Source: Fidelibacterota bacterium
Lineage (GTDB): Bacteria; Marinisomatota; Marinisomatia; Marinisomatales; UBA1611
Direction of reading: 5' to 3'
DNA length: 24,608 nucleotides
Assembly: GCA_002718285.1 (NCBI GenBank)
Contig: PBAR01000022.1
Span: 65,212-89,819, forward strand
Shown: positions 16,543-24,608 of the stretch, piece after piece
Position numbering within the stretch: the first letter of the stretch is position 1
How the letters are laid out: each line of letters opens with the position of its first letter
Translations under genes and position numbers: made by a program
The notes under the pieces: generated by a model
What the model saw: the letters and a program-made list of their open reading frames with translations, nothing else
Told to the model about the DNA's origin: nothing
Databases searched by the model: none

Positions 16543-17313
16543 ATGATTACAGTTATTTCTCCCGCAAAAAAACTATCAAAAGATTGTAAGGCTATGGATG
16601 GATTACAGCATAGTACTTGTGAATTTTTAGATTCAGCAAGTAATCTTGTAACAATCCTGAAGGAATTTGAACCAGATAGATTATCAGATCTTATGAGCAT
16701 AAGTGAAAATCTATCTATTTTAAACTGGGAGCGATTTCAAAACTGGAGCATTCCTTTTAATGCTGATAAAGCCAGACAGGCAATGTATTCCTTTATTGGT
16801 GATACATATTCTGGTTTTGATATAGAATCATTGCCTAAGGATGATATTGAATTTTGTCAAAATCATACTCGAATTTTATCAGGTTTGTACGGTCTGCTAA
16901 GGCCATTGGATTTGATCATGCCATATAGACTGGAAATGGGTACGAGATTAAAACATGATAATGGCAATGACCTTTATACATACTGGAACAAAGATATAAC
17001 CAGATCATTGAATAAATCACTGGAGTTACATCAACACAAAGCTATTATTAATTGCGCATCAGTGGAATATTTTAAAGTTATTGATTTAAATAAACTTCAA
17101 GCAACTGTTTGGACACCAGTCTTTAAGGATGTTAAAAAGGGTAAACTTAGAATTATTTCATTTTTTGCGAAAAAAGCACGGGGCGCAATGGCACGGTTTA
17201 TAGTATCGAATAAAATAGAAAACCCCGAGTTTTTACAGGATTTTGAATGGGATGGATATAAGTTTAACAATGAACTTTCTAACAAATACAGTCCTGTATT
17301 TGTCAGAGGTTAA
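16543..17313 (+). CDS. yaaA: Peroxide stress protein YaaA (DUF328 family)
   Basis: The start at 16543 gives MITVISPAKKL, aligned with the family N-terminus (E. coli MLILISPAKTL). An upstream TTG at 16498 would add 15 residues that the family lacks. The 256-residue length matches E. coli YaaA (258). Family blocks present are the F.....ANGD-type central region (here FQNWSIPFNADKARQAMYSFIGDTY), ILSGLYGLLRPLDLIMPYRLEMGT, INCASVEYFK and FFAKKARGAMARFI. In E. coli the protein lowers free intracellular iron during hydrogen peroxide stress. The protein is cytoplasmic. It sits just downstream of mutM, so the neighbourhood has two oxidative-damage genes. There is no clear Shine-Dalgarno. Confidence 0.94.
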   Translation: MITVISPAKKLSKDCKAMDGLQHSTCEFLDSASNLVTILKEFEPDRLSDLMSISENLSILNWERFQNWSIPFNADKARQAMYSFIGDTYSGFDIESLPKDDIEFCQNHTRILSGLYGLLRPLDLIMPYRLEMGTRLKHDNGNDLYTYWNKDITRSLNKSLELHQHKAIINCASVEYFKVIDLNKLQATVWTPVFKDVKKGKLRIISFFAKKARGAMARFIVSNKIENPEFLQDFEWDGYKFNNELSNKYSPVFVRG

Positions 17314-17328
17314 TTTCCCAATAATTAA

Positions 17329-19491
17329 ATGATACCTAAGATTAGATATTTAAGATTAATTTTAATTTTTTCATTTTGTACCTTCACATCATTCAATTTA
17401 TATGCTATTAATCCACCAAATATCGGGGATTTTCCTGATGAATTTTGGGAAAGTATGTATAATCAGGAAATTGGATTACGATATGGAGACCCTGGATGGA
17501 TCAAAAAGATAAATCAATTTAAAAAGCAATCATTCCGAAATGCTCAACTAGAATTCAATATGCCTGTTCTATTAGGCAAATACGCTGATGTGAGTTCTGT
17601 CTATTTTTCCGCTATTGATTTTCAAAATCTTTTATTTGATAATAACCCTGACGGATCCATGAAGGAATATTACAACGAAATTTCTTATGGAAGCTTTACC
17701 GTTAATGGTACTGCTGGTGGATGGTATGAATCATCCTATACAATGAATCAGGCTAAAAATAATACTAGATTATTTGTTTCAGAAATTGCTCAAATGGCAG
17801 ATGCTGATTTTGATTATAGTCAGTATGATAATGATGGCCCCGATAATATACCAAATTCCGGTGATGATGATGGATATGTAGATGGTATTGCAATAGTTTA
17901 TTCAGGTTGTGGCGCAGAAATCTATCCAGGTAATGATAATTTATGGCCCCATGCGAGCAGCCTTGGAACTAATGAATATACAACAAATGACGCATCTGCT
18001 AATGGCGGTTACATAATTGTAAGTAGCTATTTTGTTTCTCCGGAACTTTATGGCGGAGGAGATTGTAACAACAGTATAATTCGTCCGATTGGTGTATATG
18101 CACATGAATTTGGTCACATATTAGGATTACCTGATTTATATGACCGAGATGATTCTTCAGAAGGAGTCGGAAATTGGTGTTTAATGGCCGCTGGTTCTCA
18201 TAATGGTTTTGGAGGTGACACTCCTGCACATATGTCGGCTTGGTGTAAAAAGCAATTGGGTTGGCTGAATCCTACTGTATTTTCTTCCAATATCTATAAT
18301 ATTGAAATACCACAGATAGAAAACAACTCATTTGCAGTTCAAATATGGGAAGATGATTATTTTCAAAGTAGATATTTTTTAATTGAAAATCGACAATTAT
18401 TTAGTTTTGATGCTGAAATTCCAGGTTCTGGTCTACTTATTTACCATATTAATGAAAATCAAGGATTTGGGCATGATAGCTGGAGTCTAGGATCTGCAAA
18501 TGATAATGAATTAAATAAATTGGTTGATCTAGAAGAAGCAGACGGTTATGATGATCTGGATAGTTTGATCAATCGAGGAGATAATGGAGATGTCTATCCA
18601 GGGTCATCCAACAATTATAATTTCGATAGTAATTCATACCCGAATTCATTTGGTATTAACAACAATCCTACAGGTATAGGTATTTCTAATATTAGTAATT
18701 CAGATTCTGTAATGACCGCTGATTTGCAATTAAAATCAAGGAATGGATATGCAATTCTTTATGATCATTCGGGAATGAGTGGTTGGTATATACCTAGCTC
18801 TGGAGGTAACAATTTTGCAGCAGTTTTATTTTCAGCAGATACATCAGGGTATTTAACAGAAATTGATATTGGAATCATGGATTATAATTCAGAATGGAAT
18901 ATGAAAATTTATGATTCATTTGATGGTTCAATCCCTGGTACTCTAATAAATGAATCAAATGGATCTGTAGTAGATAGGGGATGGGTATCGGTTGAAATTG
19001 ATTCAATAAATATTGACTCCGGGCAGGAATTTTTTATCGTTGTTGATTACGGAACGAACTCTAAATCGATTTGTATAGAATATCAAAATGAGGGTATGTC
19101 ATACTATTCAAATAACGGAATTAATTTTTACCAAAGTAATAATGAATTCAATATTAGAGCTAAAATTACTTCGGATCATTTTGTTGCAAATGATAATAAC
19201 CTAGAAATTATCCCGCAAAATGTTATTCTTAATAACTATCCAAATCCATTTAATCCATTTACAACCATAGAATTTCGATTGAAAGAGGATTCAAAAGTAA
19301 CACTTGAAGTATTTAATGTTAAAGGTAATATAATCAGAAGTTTAATTAATAATATTAAACAATCTGGGTGGCATAGAGTAAAATGGGACTCACGTAATCA
19401 AGAAGGAAAAATTGTCCCGAATGGTGTTTATTTTTATACTATAACTGCGAATGATATTGCTTATACGAAAAAAATGTTATTTATTAAATAA
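17329..19491 (+). CDS. M6-family (immune inhibitor A-like) secreted metalloprotease with T9SS sorting domain
   Basis: The 720-residue product starts with a signal peptide (about residues 1-26, ending NLYA). The M6 peptidase domain covers about 50-470, with zinc motif HEFGHILGLPDLYD (His259, Glu260, His263). GGWY, YDNDGPDNIPNSGDDDGYVDG (a calcium-binding-like loop) and WCLMAAGSHNG follow the InhA-type layout. Residues about 480-620 form a beta-rich, probably jelly-roll/FN3-like module. The last 85 residues ([14 protein letters not shown]...KKMLFIK) are a Por/T9SS type A sorting domain, more diverged than the two near the left end. It is an extracellular protein-degrading enzyme, likely for nutrient capture. 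It begins 15 bp after yaaA. Its stop codon touches the stop of the minus-strand TerB-like gene with no gap. Confidence 0.92.
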   Translation: MIPKIRYLRLILIFSFCTFTSFNLYAINPPNIGDFPDEFWESMYNQEIGLRYGDPGWIKKINQFKKQSFRNAQLEFNMPVLLGKYADVSSVYFSAIDFQNLLFDNNPDGSMKEYYNEISYGSFTVNGTAGGWYESSYTMNQAKNNTRLFVSEIAQMADADFDYSQYDNDGPDNIPNSGDDDGYVDGIAIVYSGCGAEIYPGNDNLWPHASSLGTNEYTTNDASANGGYIIVSSYFVSPELYGGGDCNNSIIRPIGVYAHEFGHILGLPDLYDRDDSSEGVGNWCLMAAGSHNGFGGDTPAHMSAWCKKQLGWLNPTVFSSNIYNIEIPQIENNSFAVQIWEDDYFQSRYFLIENRQLFSFDAEIPGSGLLIYHINENQGFGHDSWSLGSANDNELNKLVDLEEADGYDDLDSLINRGDNGDVYPGSSNNYNFDSNSYPNSFGINNNPTGIGISNISNSDSVMTADLQLKSRNGYAILYDHSGMSGWYIPSSGGNNFAAVLFSADTSGYLTEIDIGIMDYNSEWNMKIYDSFDGSIPGTLINESNGSVVDRGWVSVEIDSINIDSGQEFFIVVDYGTNSKSICIEYQNEGMSYYSNNGINFYQSNNEFNIRAKITSDHFVANDNNLEIIPQNVILNNYPNPFNPFTTIEFRLKEDSKVTLEVFNVKGNIIRSLINNIKQSGWHRVKWDSRNQEGKIVPNGVYFYTITANDIAYTKKMLFIK

Positions 19492-19917
19492 TCAGTTATC
19501 CGTATGGATTTTTATTCCAAGATGACTTGAAATTAATTGAACAATTTCAATCTCGGATGACATAACAATACCGTCGGCTTCAATCAGTCTGCTAATTTTC
19601 AAGCATAGTTTTTTTATTTCACCTTTAGGCATTAACACTTTAATCCTATCCAATAATTTTATGATATATCCTTCACGATCCTTACTATTCTTAGAGTTTA
19701 GCATATTGTATGCTTCTTTTAAAAACCTTTCAGCCCTTTGCTCAGAATGCTCTGGGAAAAGTTCAGATATAGCTTTAAACCAAGACACACGCTCTTCATA
19801 TCCAGTCTGTCCATCTGATAATTGAACAGCTGCAAATAGATGCGTGACCGACTCTAAAGGAGACATTTCTTCAGGGATTGTTATATTTCCATAACTATTT
19901 TTTCGAAACAAGGACAA
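19492..19917 (-). CDS. TerB-like (COG4103) helical protein
   Basis: The 141-residue soluble protein matches the TerB-like helical bundle: LFAAVQLSDGQTGYEERVSWFKAISELFP near the N-terminus and KLCLKISRLIEADGIVMSSEIEIVQLISSHLGI at the end, where the ADGxxxxxE pattern typical of the fold appears. It has neither a signal peptide nor membrane segments. TerB proteins were named for tellurite resistance, but most stand-alone members have no proven role. It begins 1 bp after the bolA-like stop and shares its strand, so the two form an operon. Confidence 0.72.
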   Translation of the reverse strand: MSLFRKNSYGNITIPEEMSPLESVTHLFAAVQLSDGQTGYEERVSWFKAISELFPEHSEQRAERFLKEAYNMLNSKNSKDREGYIIKLLDRIKVLMPKGEIKKLCLKISRLIEADGIVMSSEIEIVQLISSHLGIKIHTDN

Positions 19918-19918
19918 A

Positions 19919-20191
19919 CTACATTTTATCCCATTCTGATTTAGTATGAGTTTTCATACTTAGCGCATGAATTTCATGTTTCATAAGCTCACCCATGGCT
20001 TCATAAACCTTTTTATGTCTATTTATCAATGTTAAACCTTCAAAACTATTGGAGACAATTATTGCTTCAAGATGAAAACCTCCTTCATGCAATTCATGGT
20101 TTAAGTGCCTTCCTGTAAAATCTTTTAATTCAAAATGGAGAAGGTCTAGATTATTTTCAAGACGTGTTTTTATTTCATGTTCGATAGACAT
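19919..20191 (-). CDS. bolA: BolA family protein
   Basis: The 90-residue product shows the BolA fold signature: HLNHELHEGGFHLEAIIVSNSFEGLTLINRHKKVYEAMGELMKHEIHALSMKTHTKSEW. The conserved RHxxVY and HALS motifs are intact. BolA proteins pair with monothiol glutaredoxins or Fe-S clusters and can affect transcription and cell shape. AGGTGA (minus strand, about 20199-20204) lies 7 bp from the start, one of the better ribosome sites here. It leads the bolA-TerB pair and is divergent, with a 34-bp gap, from the DUF1232 gene. Paralogue type (BolA versus IbaG) cannot be settled. Confidence 0.9.
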   Translation of the reverse strand: MSIEHEIKTRLENNLDLLHFELKDFTGRHLNHELHEGGFHLEAIIVSNSFEGLTLINRHKKVYEAMGELMKHEIHALSMKTHTKSEWDKM

Positions 20192-20225
20192 TGTATTTTC
20201 ACCTGATTTAATTCAATTTTAGTAT

Positions 20226-20612
20226 ATGACTGACCCTAAATTATTCAAACTTAGCGAAAAAGATAAACAACATTATAATAAATTAATTGAAAAAATTGAT
20301 TTAGATAGTAAAAATCAAATACTTAGTGTTATAGGCCCGAAGATTTCATCAATGATAGATGAAGGTGATTTAAATAATATTGAGGCTAATTTAATAAAAG
20401 ATATATCTGACCTCCTTGGTATATTGGAACTATATCCAGATCTTCCACATCATTCGATTAGACGAATTTTATTTGCTATTTCTTATTTTTGTAATGAAGA
20501 AGATGAAATTCCGGATATTATCCCTAACTACGGATATCTGGATGATGCTGCAGTTGTACACTGGGTAGTAGATAGCTTAAAAAAAGAACTTCCTATAATG
20601 CCACGAGCTTAA
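20226..20612 (+). CDS. DUF1232 (YkvA-like) protein
   Basis: The product has 128 residues. A helical N-terminal half is followed by the DUF1232 signature RRILFAISYFCNEEDEIPDIIPNYGYLDDAAVV (about residues 78-112). The domain usually sits near membranes, and its biochemical role is unknown; no membrane helix is evident here beyond the ILFAISYF segment. The gene is divergent from bolA, with only 34 bp between them, so their promoters overlap. It converges on the zinc-ribbon gene with a 7-bp gap. No Shine-Dalgarno is visible. Confidence 0.8.
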   Translation: MTDPKLFKLSEKDKQHYNKLIEKIDLDSKNQILSVIGPKISSMIDEGDLNNIEANLIKDISDLLGILELYPDLPHHSIRRILFAISYFCNEEDEIPDIIPNYGYLDDAAVVHWVVDSLKKELPIMPRA

Positions 20613-20619
20613 TTAAGAT

Positions 20620-20838
20620 TTATTCTGTTGAATCTTTTAAACTTGACTTAAAATCTTCTTCAGAATATTGCCATTGACAAGGAGCGCACCACCATGGCTT
20701 CCCATAGTAGTTTTCTTTATTTTCTAAAAGTTCAAGAGAATTATTACATTTTGGGCAATCTCTTTTTGATCCTTTTTCTGGCCAAGAATAATCTGGCTTG
20801 TATTTTAAACCATCTTCAAAAGTATGATGCGAATCCAT
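20620..20838 (-). CDS. Small zinc-ribbon protein
   Basis: The 72-residue product has two CxxC pairs, Cys28-x2-Cys31 and Cys51-x2-Cys54, spaced as a zinc ribbon (CPKC...WWCAPC). The rest is charged and without a signal peptide. I recognise no named family. It lies 42 bp downstream of the PEGA-like gene on the same strand and may be co-transcribed with it. Confidence 0.65.
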   Translation of the reverse strand: MDSHHTFEDGLKYKPDYSWPEKGSKRDCPKCNNSLELLENKENYYGKPWWCAPCQWQYSEEDFKSSLKDSTE

Positions 20839-20880
20839 GCTTGAATTTATAAAAAAGTATTGTTACTCAAACTATGAATA

Positions 20881-21306
20881 TTAAGTAATAACAAATAATA
20901 GAAAAAGTAAGACTCCAAATAGACCAAACCCCATTACTGATTGGAGTTTAAATTCTTTTTCCATTGCCTGTACTTGAGCTAAATAATGGTCATAAAATAG
21001 AAATACTTCAAGTGTATCATTGGAGGCAACATAAACACGTTTTAGACCATCAGTTAAATTTTCTCTAACTTTTTTATGTTGTATTTCTGGAGGTATATAA
21101 CCTACTTCATGAAAGCCTGGTATAACTGGAATTGGTTTTTCCAAAGGATGGGACCCAACAAAAATACCATCAATAAAAAACGGAACATCCATACTATCAG
21201 TCTTTATATCTATGAATCCGAAAGATTCAAGGTCAGAAAGATTTCGCGCTAAGTTGATATTTAGCAAAAAAAAGAACGTAACTGTACAAAAAAAAGTGTT
21301 TCTCAT
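20881..21306 (-). CDS. PEGA-like envelope protein with C-terminal membrane helix
   Basis: ATG at 21306 is preferred because the signal peptide (MRNTFFCTVTFFFLLNINLA) starts there; a TTG at 21342 would add 12 residues before it. Of 141 residues, about 28-75 resemble a PEGA domain (GFIDIKTDSMDVPFFIDGIFVG...VIPGFHEVGY), a small beta fold in cell-surface proteins. A helical linker follows, then a C-terminal hydrophobic helix of about 20 residues (SVMGFGLFGVLLFLLFVIT). It is probably held in the inner membrane with the PEGA part in the periplasm. It is divergent from the TPR lipoprotein gene (56-bp gap). The function is unknown. Confidence 0.65.
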   Translation of the reverse strand: MRNTFFCTVTFFFLLNINLARNLSDLESFGFIDIKTDSMDVPFFIDGIFVGSHPLEKPIPVIPGFHEVGYIPPEIQHKKVRENLTDGLKRVYVASNDTLEVFLFYDHYLAQVQAMEKEFKLQSVMGFGLFGVLLFLLFVIT

Positions 21307-21362
21307 TGGTCTCAAATTATTTTTTACTCTCCATGAAAGCAAATAAGTAAATTTCTTTTCTT

Positions 21363-23126
21363 ATGAGTACAATTTTTCGACATAATAATATCCTGATTAT
21401 TAGTTTTATACTAATTTTCTCATCCTGCGCTTATTTCAATACACTTTATAATGCGCAACAATATTTTAACGAAGCTGAGAAAATAAGGTTAGAGAAAGAA
21501 GGAAAAGCAATTCCTTTGTCAGCAATGGATAAATATTCGAAAACTATTCAAAAATGCCAAAAATCGTTATCAAAATATCCAGATTCTCGCTGGAGAATTG
21601 ATGCTTACCTTCTTATGGGAAAAGCTACATATTATAGAAAGGATTACGAAACTGCAGTATCTCATCTTAATGAGGCAATAGAAAATGGAAATGAGAATCA
21701 AATTCATGAAGCAAATTACTGGGCGGCACTCTGCAAGTGGAAAAAAGGTAGTTCTCAAGTAGCAGTTCTAGAATTAAAAAGATTATTGACAATTTCAAAA
21801 GATAATAGAATCAAAGCAAGGTGTCATTTATCACTGTCAGATATTGCACTGGAAGAATCAAGAACTGAAGAAGCATTGGATCATCTTGAGCGCGGTGCAA
21901 AAATTACAAAAGACCGTGCTCAACGCGGCGTAATCTATGGTCAGTTAGCAGAATTAGCATTTAAAAAAGGTAATTATATAATTGCCAACTCAGCTTATGA
22001 AAAAGTAATAACAAATTCACTGGCTAAGGATAAGGTAGAACACGCCCATCTTCAAATATTAAAAATGTTACGCTTAAACAATAATTATCGATCAGCTTCC
22101 AGAAAATTAAAAACAATGCTGACTAATGAAAAATTTAAAAATATAGGTGGGAATCTAGAACTTGAGCTTGCAAAATTATACAAACATCAAGGAGAAATTG
22201 ATGAAGCTGTAAACAGATTATTAACAATTGTAAACGATAGACAACGTACACCAGTATCAGCAGAGGCTTATTATCTTTTAGGCCAAATATATTCTGATGA
22301 AAAATGGGAGCCGAAAAAGGCAAGAGACTATTATAAACAAGTTAGTAAAGAATCAGCAAAATCTATTTACAAACCTTCATCCATCAGTAAAATCACATCT
22401 ATTGATAAATATTTAACATCTTTAGATAATTTAGAAAAGTTTAGCTTGGAGCTAATTTTAATAGATTCAACTGACTCTTTAGCTTTAAACAATTCTGATA
22501 CAACCCAACTAAAAGAATTAAATACTATACCTAAACAATCTAAACCAGAAATCTTATATCAATTGGGAGATTTAGAGGCGTTTACTTTTGAAAGACTTGA
22601 TAAAGGAATTGGTTATTTTAATCAGATAGTTCATGAACATTCTGATTCTCCATTTCATTCAAAAGCTTTATTTACATTGACATTAATCTATAGAAATTTA
22701 GGAGATACACTAAATGCTATTCAAAATGAAGAGACTTTGTTAGATAAATATCCTAACTCAGATTTTTCATCACATCTTCGTTCCGGAATAGAAATAATTG
22801 ACGGGCCCGAAGAATTACTTTATCGAAAAGCAGAAAAACAGTGGTTATATAATCCTGATTCAGCTAGGCAATCATTTAGAACTATAATTAATTATTTTTC
22901 TCAGAGTGAGCTATCAAGTTCTGCCGCCTACTTTCTTGGTTTTGAATTTGATAATTCAGCTGAAATTGATAGCGCTGTAAAATATTATTCCTGGATTAAA
23001 GATAATCATCCTAATTCTGATCAAGCCATCCCAGCTAAAGATAGGTTAAAAACCTTGCAATTGATTATCTCAGAAATAAATCCAGATACTTCAAATGTTA
23101 ACAAAGATAATAAAATAGAAAATTGA
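21363..23126 (+). CDS. TPR-repeat outer-membrane lipoprotein (BamD/YbgF-like style)
   Basis: The 587-residue product has a lipoprotein signal with lipobox FSSC (Cys22) followed by AYFNTLYNAQQYFNEAEK, a motif seen often at this point in such lipoproteins of FCB-group bacteria. The rest is mostly TPR-like helix pairs (YPDSRWRIDAYLLMGKATYYRKDYETAVSHLNEAI; AEAYYLLGQIYSDE; SPFHSKALFTLTLIYRNLGDTLNAI; SSAAYFLGFEFD). It is a periplasm-facing scaffold, perhaps for outer-membrane assembly or gliding/T9SS machinery; this is inference. It is much longer than BamD (about 245), so it is not a simple orthologue. The last 4 bp overlap the TTG start of the next gene (TTGA). Confidence 0.82.
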   Translation: MSTIFRHNNILIISFILIFSSCAYFNTLYNAQQYFNEAEKIRLEKEGKAIPLSAMDKYSKTIQKCQKSLSKYPDSRWRIDAYLLMGKATYYRKDYETAVSHLNEAIENGNENQIHEANYWAALCKWKKGSSQVAVLELKRLLTISKDNRIKARCHLSLSDIALEESRTEEALDHLERGAKITKDRAQRGVIYGQLAELAFKKGNYIIANSAYEKVITNSLAKDKVEHAHLQILKMLRLNNNYRSASRKLKTMLTNEKFKNIGGNLELELAKLYKHQGEIDEAVNRLLTIVNDRQRTPVSAEAYYLLGQIYSDEKWEPKKARDYYKQVSKESAKSIYKPSSISKITSIDKYLTSLDNLEKFSLELILIDSTDSLALNNSDTTQLKELNTIPKQSKPEILYQLGDLEAFTFERLDKGIGYFNQIVHEHSDSPFHSKALFTLTLIYRNLGDTLNAIQNEETLLDKYPNSDFSSHLRSGIEIIDGPEELLYRKAEKQWLYNPDSARQSFRTIINYFSQSELSSSAAYFLGFEFDNSAEIDSAVKYYSWIKDNHPNSDQAIPAKDRLKTLQLIISEINPDTSNVNKDNKIEN

Positions 23127-24169
23127 CGACATCATTCTTATCATTTTTTTATAGATCGATACGTTTAATAACAACAAAAGTAATATATTCTTTTCAGAAG
23201 TTTTTCTTTATTCCTCTTGATCTTGAGTCTGCTGTTAATTTTGGAGATAAATCTTTAGTAATTATTACGACATCAATTCCATATGTTTTCAATTACCAAA
23301 TTCCAAAAAATATAGAAGTGGAACTCTTTGATCTAAAATTTCCATCACCACTTACCGCTGCTTCATTTAAATCTGAAATAAAAATTTTAGATTTTTGGTT
23401 AAACTTAGGTTTAGGAAGTATTACTTTTAAAACCATAAAAAAAGAAGAAAGAAGTGGTAATAAACGTCCTCGCCTACAAGAAATAAAATCTAATGGACAT
23501 TCAGGATTATTAAACTCCATGGGGTTGCCTGGACCAGGGATTGAAAAATTTATAGATGAAATATCTAATTCAAAAATATGGGAGTATGGAAGGCCTCTCG
23601 GTATCAGTATAGGAGGGGATTCGCCAGAAGAATATATTTTCAATATTAAAAAATTAATCAAAGGACTAAGAGAAAAGAATAATTATTTTATAGAGATAAA
23701 TATTAGTTGTCCAAATACTGATACAGGAAAATCTCTGGCTGATGATTTAGAAAATTTAAATACTGTTCTTAATGCGGTACGCAAGATTACTTCTCAGGTT
23801 ATTGGAGTGAAAGTTTCTCCAGACTCTGAATTTAAATCACTTTCAATTATAGGCGAAATTGTAGGAGATTATCCAAAGATATTTATAAATGCTGGAAATA
23901 CTCAATATAAAACAATCAATGAAGTTGGAATTAATAAGAAAGATTTTTCTATGCCTGGCGGTGGTTTATCTGGACCAATGATTTTCCCAAAAATAATAGA
24001 AATGGTTCAACTATTTAAAAGAATGGAATTACCTATAATGGCTACCGGAGGTATTTCTTCAATTGATCATGTCAAAGCTGTCAAAGATGAAGGCGCAATT
24101 CTATTTGGTATGGCTACATCATTAGTAATGGATCCATTTTGCATACCCAGGATTAATAGAAAACTGTAA
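23123..24169 (+). CDS. pyrD: Dihydroorotate dehydrogenase
   Basis: The 348-residue flavoprotein oxidises dihydroorotate to orotate in pyrimidine synthesis. Visible motifs are FPSPLTAASFKS, RPRLQEI, NSMGLPGPG, INISCPNTD, GVKVSPD, NAGNTQ, GGGLSGP and MATGGISS, consistent with an FMN-binding TIM barrel. An N-terminal extension with a hydrophobic/basic helix (RSIRLITTKVIYSFQKFFFIPLDLESAV) and the total length fit the membrane-associated class 2 enzymes. However, the catalytic-loop residue is Cys196 (ISCPNT), as in class 1, where class 2 has Ser. Substrate-side motifs are also diverged. The TTG start overlaps the TPR gene stop by 4 bp, and the stop overlaps the trmL start by 1 bp, so translation is coupled. 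Confidence 0.85.
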   Translation: MTTSFLSFFYRSIRLITTKVIYSFQKFFFIPLDLESAVNFGDKSLVIITTSIPYVFNYQIPKNIEVELFDLKFPSPLTAASFKSEIKILDFWLNLGLGSITFKTIKKEERSGNKRPRLQEIKSNGHSGLLNSMGLPGPGIEKFIDEISNSKIWEYGRPLGISIGGDSPEEYIFNIKKLIKGLREKNNYFIEINISCPNTDTGKSLADDLENLNTVLNAVRKITSQVIGVKVSPDSEFKSLSIIGEIVGDYPKIFINAGNTQYKTINEVGINKKDFSMPGGGLSGPMIFPKIIEMVQLFKRMELPIMATGGISSIDHVKAVKDEGAILFGMATSLVMDPFCIPRINRKL

Positions 24170-24608
24170 TGCTTACTGTCGTTTTGTATGAGCCTCAAAT
24201 TCCTCCTAATACTGGTAATATAGGCCGTTTATGTGCAGCTACAGAAACAAATTTACATATCGTTGGTGATATTGGATTTGATTTGGATAATAAAAAAATG
24301 AAACGTGCTGGGCTGGATTATTGGAAACATATTAATTTTGAATATTATCCGGACCTAAACAAATATCACCAAAATATGGTAGAATACAATCGATTTCATC
24401 TTTTAACGACTAAATCTCCATATTCATACACTTCAAGGAAATTTATGGCCAATGATTTTATCGTATTTGGAAGTGAAACTGCTGGTATCAATGAAAAATT
24501 ATTAAAAGCTCATTGGAATTCCACCTGTACTATTCCGATTAAAAACCTCAATATACGTAGCTTGAATCTTGCGAACAGTGTTGGTATTGTTGTATTTGAA
24601 GCCTTGCG
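24169..24608 (+). CDS. trmL: tRNA (cytidine/uridine-34 2'-O)-methyltransferase TrmL (3' partial)
   Basis: ATG 24169 overlaps the pyrD stop by one base (TAATG). The frame is open to the window end, about 146 residues, close to the full 150-160 of TrmL. SPOUT-family motifs are in order: YEPQIPPNTGNIGRLCAAT at the N-terminus, KRAGLDYW, a VFGSETAGI block and the C-terminal knot IPIKNLNIRSLNLANSVGIVVFEAL. TrmL methylates the 2'-OH of the wobble nucleotide of tRNA-Leu isoacceptors using SAM. Only the last few residues are missing. Confidence 0.93.
   Translation, partial: MLTVVLYEPQIPPNTGNIGRLCAATETNLHIVGDIGFDLDNKKMKRAGLDYWKHINFEYYPDLNKYHQNMVEYNRFHLLTTKSPYSYTSRKFMANDFIVFGSETAGINEKLLKAHWNSTCTIPIKNLNIRSLNLANSVGIVVFEAL

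Noticed and set aside
23293..23661. 122-codon open frame on the minus strand
   Set aside because: It is antisense to pyrD, with a composition that mirrors the sense gene and no recognisable domain.

Overview
The window reads as a chromosomal piece from an AT-rich, free-living Gram-negative bacterium outside the well-studied phyla. Three large exported proteins end in a type IX secretion (Por) C-terminal sorting domain of the NYPNPFNP...KMVLLK type, and there are many small lipoproteins and no strong Shine-Dalgarno before most genes. That combination fits the Bacteroidota/FCB group, with Candidatus Marinimicrobia (SAR406)-like or Ignavibacteria-like lineages the best guess. This is inference from style; no rRNA marker is present.

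Region 1 (1-9.6 kb) is a surface-protein block. It holds a 5'-truncated mosaic adhesin-like protein (BspA repeats, a carbohydrate-binding-like domain, leucine-rich repeats, Ig/FN3-like domains, sorting domain), a lipoprotein made of two tandem YdhR-like domains, and a 1629-residue Asp-box beta-propeller protein with about seven Ig/FN3-like modules and a sorting domain. Strong intrinsic terminators follow the first two genes. The mosaic and propeller genes share very similar sorting domains.

Region 2 (9.6-14.3 kb) is a loose set of small or poorly known genes: a pirin, an orphan MotA/TolQ/ExbB-like membrane protein, a frameshifted glycine-zipper membrane peptide with a 32-codon ORF behind it, a GC-richer beta-propeller lipoprotein, a Rap1a/Tai-like secreted protein, and a lipoprotein frame that has no normal start codon. 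It closes with a 320-bp gap (14022-14344). This gap carries a 15-codon ORF with an extreme Shine-Dalgarno, mutually exclusive inverted repeats and a long hairpin, directly upstream of an MFS exporter gene. It is the most unusual signal in the window.

Region 3 (14.3-24.6 kb) is mostly compact housekeeping DNA: an MFS exporter overlapping mutM, yaaA, an M6-type metalloprotease with sorting domain, bolA-terB-like on the minus strand, a DUF1232 gene, a small zinc-ribbon gene and a PEGA-like gene on the minus strand, then a tightly overlapping plus-strand run of TPR lipoprotein, dihydroorotate dehydrogenase and trmL, the last cut by the window end.

No tRNA, rRNA, CRISPR array or intact insertion sequence was found.
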